This document shows positions 9,810 through 13,381 of a stretch of DNA of 13,381 nt, one piece after another. The DNA is from Thermoplasmatota archaeon. GTDB taxonomy: Bacteria > Pseudomonadota > Gammaproteobacteria > Burkholderiales > Thiobacillaceae. The stretch covers positions 1 through 13,381 of the forward strand of contig JAMCVR010000249.1 in assembly GCA_023475455.1 (NCBI GenBank), in the 5' to 3' direction. Numbering within the stretch: position 1 is the stretch's first letter; every line of letters begins with the position of its first letter. Under the pieces are notes generated by a model, which saw nothing but the letters and a program-made list of their open reading frames with translations, was not told the DNA's origin and did no database searches. The position numbers and the translations under genes are program-made.

Positions 9810-10453
9810 AGGAAAGACTTTTCGCCAAAAAAGCCAACGTCACCATCAGCCATGTGATCGACACCCACGTGCACGCCGACCATTACTCCGGCGGCCGCGC
9901 GCTGGCGAAGCTGGCCGGCGCCAAATACTGCCTGCACGAGAGCGATGCCGACGTGGTGCAGTTCGAGTTCACCCCGCTGACCGACAACGAGACCATCGAG
10001 GCCGGCAATGTGGTGATCAAGGTGCTGCACACGCCCGGCCACACCATGGACAGCGTCTGCCTGCTGGTGACCGACAAGCGCCGCAGCGAGCAGCCCTGGT
10101 TCGTCATCACCGGCGACACCCTGTTCGTCGGCAGCGCCGGCCGCCCCGATCTGGCTGGCCGCGAGCAGGCGATGGCCGGCATGCTGTTCGACTCGCTCCA
10201 CGCCAAGCTGCTGACGCTGCCCGACGAAACCGAGATTTTCCCCGGCCACCAGGCGGGCAGCGTGTGCGGCGCGGGCATTTCCGGCAAGCCGTCTTCCACC
10301 ATCGGCTTCGAGAAGCGCTTCAATCCCGGCCTGCACATCAACAGCAGGGACGAGTTTGTGCGCTTCCTCACCAGCGACATCCCGCCGCGCCCGGCCGAAA
10401 TGAACAAGATGGTTGTTGCGAATATCGCGGCCTGAAGGAAAGACTTTTCGCCA
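9198..10453. repeat. 626-bp direct tandem duplication of the MBL gene
   Basis: Bases 9198-9827 and 9824-10453 match with offset 626 and no mismatch seen. The junction shares GCCA (9824-9827). The unit starts at about codon 42 of the MBL gene and ends at the first bases of the palindromic element (10451). The offset is not a multiple of three. Confidence 0.95.
9824..10435 (+). pseudogene. Second, 5'-truncated copy of the MBL-fold dioxygenase-like gene
   Basis: This copy is identical to residues ~42-244 of the upstream gene, beginning AKKANVTISHVIDTHVHADH and ending MNKMVVANIAA. It retains all metal ligands but lacks the first 41 residues. It has no ribosome binding site or start codon of its own. 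The open frame upstream of it is out-of-frame sequence of the first copy and means nothing. It is a product of the 626-bp duplication and probably does not exist in the organism. Confidence 0.85.
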
Positions 10454-10511
10454 CGGAGTACGCGGAGTTATTACAAAAGGTTTTCCTCCGTGTCCTCCGC
10501 GTACTCCGTGG
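10451..10511. repeat. Palindromic element, CCACGGAG type, first copy
   Basis: CCACGGAGTACGCGGAG (10451-10467) and CTCCGCGTACTCCGTGG (10495-10511) are a perfect 17-bp inverted repeat around a 27-nt loop. The loop contains a further CCTCCGTG module. It lies between the MBL stop and the MFS start and resembles, in module structure but not identity, the element at 210-339. It may separate transcription of the MBL and MFS genes or be a small non-autonomous repeat. Confidence 0.75.
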
Positions 10512-10538
10512 TTAATGCTTTTCAATTTTGGAACACCG

Positions 10539-11159
10539 ATGACTGCCACTTACACCCACGCCGAACAACACTACCTGCACGGCATCCGCGACAACCTGAA
10601 CCAGTTCCTGCACCAGTTGTTCCAGGTGTTCCTGGTCGGGCTGACGCTGGGCATGATGCGCACCGTGATCCCGGCGCTGGCCGAGACCGAGTTCGGCGTG
10701 CCGAAGGGCTCGTTCGGGCTGCTCATGGCTTTCGTCGTCGCCTTCGGCTTCGTCAAGGGCGCGCTCAACTTCGTCGCCGGGCGCCTGTCCGAACGCATGG
10801 GGCGCAAGACCGTGCTGCTCCTGGGATGGGCGTCGGCGATTCCGATTCCCTTCATGATCCTGCACGCGCCGAGCTGGAACTGGATCGTCGCCGCGACCGT
10901 GCTGCTGGGCATGAACCAGGGCTTCACCTGGTCGATGACGCAGACCTCCAAGCTCGACCTCACCCGTGCCGACCAGCGCGGGCTGACCATCGGCCTCAAC
11001 GAATTCGCGGGCTACGTGGGCGTGGCCATCGCGCCCGGCCGAAATGAACAAGATGGTTGTTGCGAATATCGCGGCCTGAAGGAAAGACTTTTCGCCACGG
11101 AGTACGCGGAGTTATTACAAAAGGTTTTCCTCCGTGTCCTCCGCGTACTCCGTGGTTAA
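10539..11159 (+). pseudogene. 3'-truncated first copy of the MFS transporter gene
   Basis: The ATG at 10539 starts MTATYTHAEQHYLHGIRDNL, identical to the full gene at 11183 for about 165 codons. At 11030-11032 the sequence jumps back to the end of the MBL gene, adding a meaningless tail ending at 11159. Only about five transmembrane helices would be made. It results from the 644-bp duplication and is very unlikely to be a functional gene. Confidence 0.85.
11095..11155. repeat. Palindromic element, CCACGGAG type, second copy
   Basis: An identical copy of 10451-10511, carried in the second unit of the 644-bp duplication. Arms are at 11095-11111 and 11139-11155. The ATG of an alternative, in-frame MFS start lies at 11159, just after the right arm. 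Confidence 0.75.
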
Positions 11160-11182
11160 TGCTTTTCAATTTTGGAACACCG

Positions 11183-12496
11183 ATGACTGCCACTTACACC
11201 CACGCCGAACAACACTACCTGCACGGCATCCGCGACAACCTGAACCAGTTCCTGCACCAGTTGTTCCAGGTGTTCCTGGTCGGGCTGACGCTGGGCATGA
11301 TGCGCACCGTGATCCCGGCGCTGGCCGAGACCGAGTTCGGCGTGCCGAAGGGCTCGTTCGGGCTGCTCATGGCTTTCGTCGTCGCCTTCGGCTTCGTCAA
11401 GGGCGCGCTCAACTTCGTCGCCGGGCGCCTGTCCGAACGCATGGGGCGCAAGACCGTGCTGCTCCTGGGATGGGCGTCGGCGATTCCGATTCCCTTCATG
11501 ATCCTGCACGCGCCGAGCTGGAACTGGATCGTCGCCGCGACCGTGCTGCTGGGCATGAACCAGGGCTTCACCTGGTCGATGACGCAGACCTCCAAGCTCG
11601 ACCTCACCCGTGCCGACCAGCGCGGGCTGACCATCGGCCTCAACGAATTCGCGGGCTACGTGGGCGTGGCCATCGCCGGCATCATCACCGGCTATCTGGC
11701 CGGCGCACTCGGGCCGCGCATGGGGCTGTTCGTGTTCGGCGCGACGGTGATCGCAGGCGCGCTGGTGCTGACCGCGCTGTGGGTGAAGGAAACCCTGCCC
11801 TGGGCCCGCGCCGAGGGCGCGCGCCACGCCGCCGGCAAAGCCACCGGACCCAGGCCGCGCTTTCCCAAAAACATTTCCGGCACGCCGACGACCTGGGAAG
11901 TGTTCACCCTCATGTCCTGGCGCGACAGGCGCATGGCGGCGATCAGCCAGGCCGGGCTGGTGGAGAAGTTCGTCGACGCGCTGATCTGGGTGGTGTATCC
12001 GGTGTATCTCTACGAGCGCGGCCTGAGCCTCGCCCACATCGGCTGGGTGGTCGGCGTGTACGGCTTCGTGTGGGGCGGCTCGCAGTTTTTCACCGGCAAG
12101 CTGTCCGACCGCATCGGCCGGCAGAAACCCATCGTCTGGGGCATGTGGCTGTGCGGCGCCGGCGTCGGCATGATGCTGATGGGCGATCAGGTCATGTGGT
12201 GGGTGGCCTCGGCGGCGGTGACCGGCTTCGGCATGGCGCTGCTGTATCCCAACCTTTCGGCGGCGGTGGCCGACATCGCCCATCCCAACTGGCGCGGCTC
12301 GGCCATCGGCATCTACCGCTTCTGGCGCGACACCGGCTACGGCATCGGCGCGCTGCTGCTGGGCGGGGTGGCGCACGCCAGCGGCAGCCTCGTTTCCGGC
12401 TTCTGGTTCGTCGCGATCGCCATGTTCGCCTCCGGTCTCATCGTATGGGTATTCAGTGACGAGACGCATCCGCGGCTCAACCCGGCCTCCGATTGA
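11183..12496 (+). CDS. Major facilitator superfamily transporter
   Basis: A 437-residue inner-membrane transporter with roughly 12 hydrophobic segments in two halves, joined by a charged loop at about 203-250. MFS motif A occurs in both halves: GRLSERMGRK (81-90) and GKLSDRIGRQ (305-314). The substrate cannot be read from the sequence. Its position behind the ArsR-rhodanese and dioxygenase-like genes makes export of sulfite or another sulfur product a possible role, but a palindrome sits between them and the link is unproven. The ATG at 11183 has only a weak GGA upstream; an in-frame ATG at 11159 would add 8 residues. The following 23-aa ORF starts 23 bp downstream. An incomplete duplicate precedes it. 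Confidence 0.88.
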   Translation: MTATYTHAEQHYLHGIRDNLNQFLHQLFQVFLVGLTLGMMRTVIPALAETEFGVPKGSFGLLMAFVVAFGFVKGALNFVAGRLSERMGRKTVLLLGWASAIPIPFMILHAPSWNWIVAATVLLGMNQGFTWSMTQTSKLDLTRADQRGLTIGLNEFAGYVGVAIAGIITGYLAGALGPRMGLFVFGATVIAGALVLTALWVKETLPWARAEGARHAAGKATGPRPRFPKNISGTPTTWEVFTLMSWRDRRMAAISQAGLVEKFVDALIWVVYPVYLYERGLSLAHIGWVVGVYGFVWGGSQFFTGKLSDRIGRQKPIVWGMWLCGAGVGMMLMGDQVMWWVASAAVTGFGMALLYPNLSAAVADIAHPNWRGSAIGIYRFWRDTGYGIGALLLGGVAHASGSLVSGFWFVAIAMFASGLIVWVFSDETHPRLNPASD

Positions 12497-12519
12497 ACCT
12501 GCCCGATAAGGAACCCGGC

Positions 12520-12591
12520 ATGAACAAAATCCTTTACATGAACAAACTCGGCGCCCTGTTTTCCGGCCTCCTCGTGCTGGCCGGGCACTGA
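12520..12591 (+). CDS. Very small hydrophobic ORF (23 aa)
   Basis: The ATG at 12520 is preceded by AAGGAAC with good spacing and encodes MNKILYMNKLGALFSGLLVL followed by AGH and TGA. It has a positively charged start and a hydrophobic core of about 12 residues, like a tiny single-pass membrane peptide or a truncated signal sequence. It lies 23 bp after the MFS stop and 13 bp before the transglutaminase-like GTG. It may be a real small protein, a translational-coupling leader, or the remnant of a longer gene. I do not recognise it. Confidence 0.4.
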   Translation: MNKILYMNKLGALFSGLLVLAGH

Positions 12592-12604
12592 ACCGGAGCC
12601 CGCC

Positions 12605-13381
12605 GTGCAGATCGATCTGAGCTTCCAACTGGCGCTGCGGGGCCGCTTCCGGGAGCTCGCCCTGTGGCTGCCCCTGCCGCAGGATACGCCGCAGCAGCAC
12701 CGGCTTGCGCTTGAAAGCGCCGGCAACCATGCCGAGCTTGCGCTCCACCACGATCCGGTGCATGGGGCGCCGATCCTGTTCGTGCGCTGGCCGGGTGCCC
12801 AGGACGATCCCCGGCTGACCGTTTCCACCCGGGTGGAAACGCGGGAGATGAATTGCGATCTCGCGCAGGCGCGCGCGGACGCGCCGCTGCCCGAGGAGGC
12901 GCGCCGCTACCTGGCGGCGAGCGCGCACCTGCCGGTCGAGGGCGCGATCCGCACCCGCGCCGACTCGATCACGCAAGGCCTGGCTGCGCCGGCGGACAGG
13001 CTCCGCGCCCTCTACGACTGGGTTCTGGCGCATGCCCAACGCCGTTTCGACGTCGCCTGGTGCGGCCTGGGCGATGTGCCGGCCATGCTGGCGGCCGGAG
13101 AATTCTGCGGCAAGTGCGTGGACATCAATTCGCTGCTGGTGGCCTTGTGCCGCGCCGCCGGCCTGCCGGCGCGCACCGTGCTCGGCATCCGCGCCGCGCC
13201 GTCGCGCTTCGCGCCCGCGCTCGGGGCATCCGGCGACGTCACCCAGGCGCTGCATACGCGGGCGGAGGTGTACCTGGGCGGCCTCGGCTGGGTGCCGGCC
13301 GATCCCGCCGACGCCTTGAAACTGGCCGACGCAGGCGCGCCCGACACGCTGCGGCGTGAAGTCGGCGCGTTTCTTTTGGGC
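12605..13381 (+). CDS. Transglutaminase-like cysteine protease-fold protein, partial
   Basis: The frame is open from a GTG at 12605 to the window end (259 codons, no stop). GGAG (12595-12598) stands 6 nt upstream of the GTG. The N-terminal ~115 residues form a beta-rich region (LALWLPLPQD...) typical of the domain preceding bacterial transglutaminase-like cores. The core has the catalytic triad in order: C171 in EFCGKCVDINSLLVAL, H217 in LHTRAEVYL, and D233 in GWVPADPADA, with AAGLPARTVLGIR between. Such proteins act as proteases or amidases on peptides; the substrate is unknown. No signal peptide is evident at this start, so it appears cytoplasmic. It follows the MFS gene and the small ORF with tight spacing and is probably in the same operon. 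The C-terminus lies outside the window. Confidence 0.82.
   Translation, partial: MQIDLSFQLALRGRFRELALWLPLPQDTPQQHRLALESAGNHAELALHHDPVHGAPILFVRWPGAQDDPRLTVSTRVETREMNCDLAQARADAPLPEEARRYLAASAHLPVEGAIRTRADSITQGLAAPADRLRALYDWVLAHAQRRFDVAWCGLGDVPAMLAAGEFCGKCVDINSLLVALCRAAGLPARTVLGIRAAPSRFAPALGASGDVTQALHTRAEVYLGGLGWVPADPADALKLADAGAPDTLRREVGAFLLG

Larger units (their letters stand above)
10386..11676. repeat. 644-bp direct tandem duplication spanning the MBL end, palindrome and MFS start
   Basis: Bases 10386-11032 and 11030-11676 match with offset 644 and no mismatch seen; the junction shares CGC (11030-11032). The unit holds the last ~17 codons of the MBL gene, the palindromic element and the first ~165 codons of the MFS gene. 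It abuts the 626-bp duplication, so the end of the MBL gene is present three times. Confidence 0.95.

Noticed and set aside
8642..10435. A 597-residue plus-strand frame that ends in the MBL sequence
   Set aside because: It joins out-of-frame rhodanese and MBL sequence to the truncated second MBL copy through the duplication join. It is not a novel fusion protein.
11156..13255. A 699-residue minus-strand frame
   Set aside because: It is antisense to the MFS and transglutaminase-like genes, is low-complexity His/Arg/Gly/Ala-rich, and lacks motifs.

Overview
The window is high-GC proteobacterial DNA. Gene content and protein style suggest a betaproteobacterium, possibly a sulfur-oxidising Thiobacillus-like lineage, but that placement is an inference. 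A PrsR-like sigma-54 response regulator, an ExeA-type ATPase start, alaS and a DUF1415 gene lie beside an ArsR-rhodanese / persulfide-dioxygenase-like pair.

Left half, minus strand, in transcription order: alaS (7583 to 4382), a PilZ-like gene of unknown role (4308 to 1954), a sigma-54 activator response regulator (1784 to 354), a 130-nt palindromic element (210-339), and the first ~40 codons of an ExeA/MshM-like ATPase (from 176 leftward). Right half, plus strand: a DUF1415 gene (7670) divergent from alaS; then a sulfur-type cluster with a palindromic operator/promoter (8343-8371), an ArsR-rhodanese fusion (8379), and an ETHE1-like metallo-beta-lactamase-fold protein (9075). A second palindromic element, an MFS transporter (11183), a 23-aa ORF (12520) and a transglutaminase-like protein that runs off the right edge (12605) follow.

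The dominant feature is not a gene. The window carries five direct tandem duplications whose copies show no difference by eye, with units of 379, 660, 583, 626 and 644 bp. Most junctions lie at 3-11 bp of shared sequence. They interrupt or fuse five otherwise ordinary genes: the ExeA-like ATPase is chimeric, the PilZ-like protein gains 220 residues, alaS is frameshifted, and the MBL and MFS genes each have a truncated second copy. Removing one 583-bp unit restores an 872-codon alaS, the normal length of this essential gene. The best reading is that contig ends overlapping by about 400-650 bp were joined without merging (an assembly artefact), not a biological repeat system. The collapsed locus would be about 2.9 kb shorter.

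Functionally, the right-hand cluster looks like a persulfide/sulfide response module. The regulator has cysteines only in its rhodanese active-site loop and probably controls itself, the dioxygenase and perhaps the transporter through the palindrome over its own promoter. I found no CRISPR array, tRNA, rRNA, transposase or phage gene.
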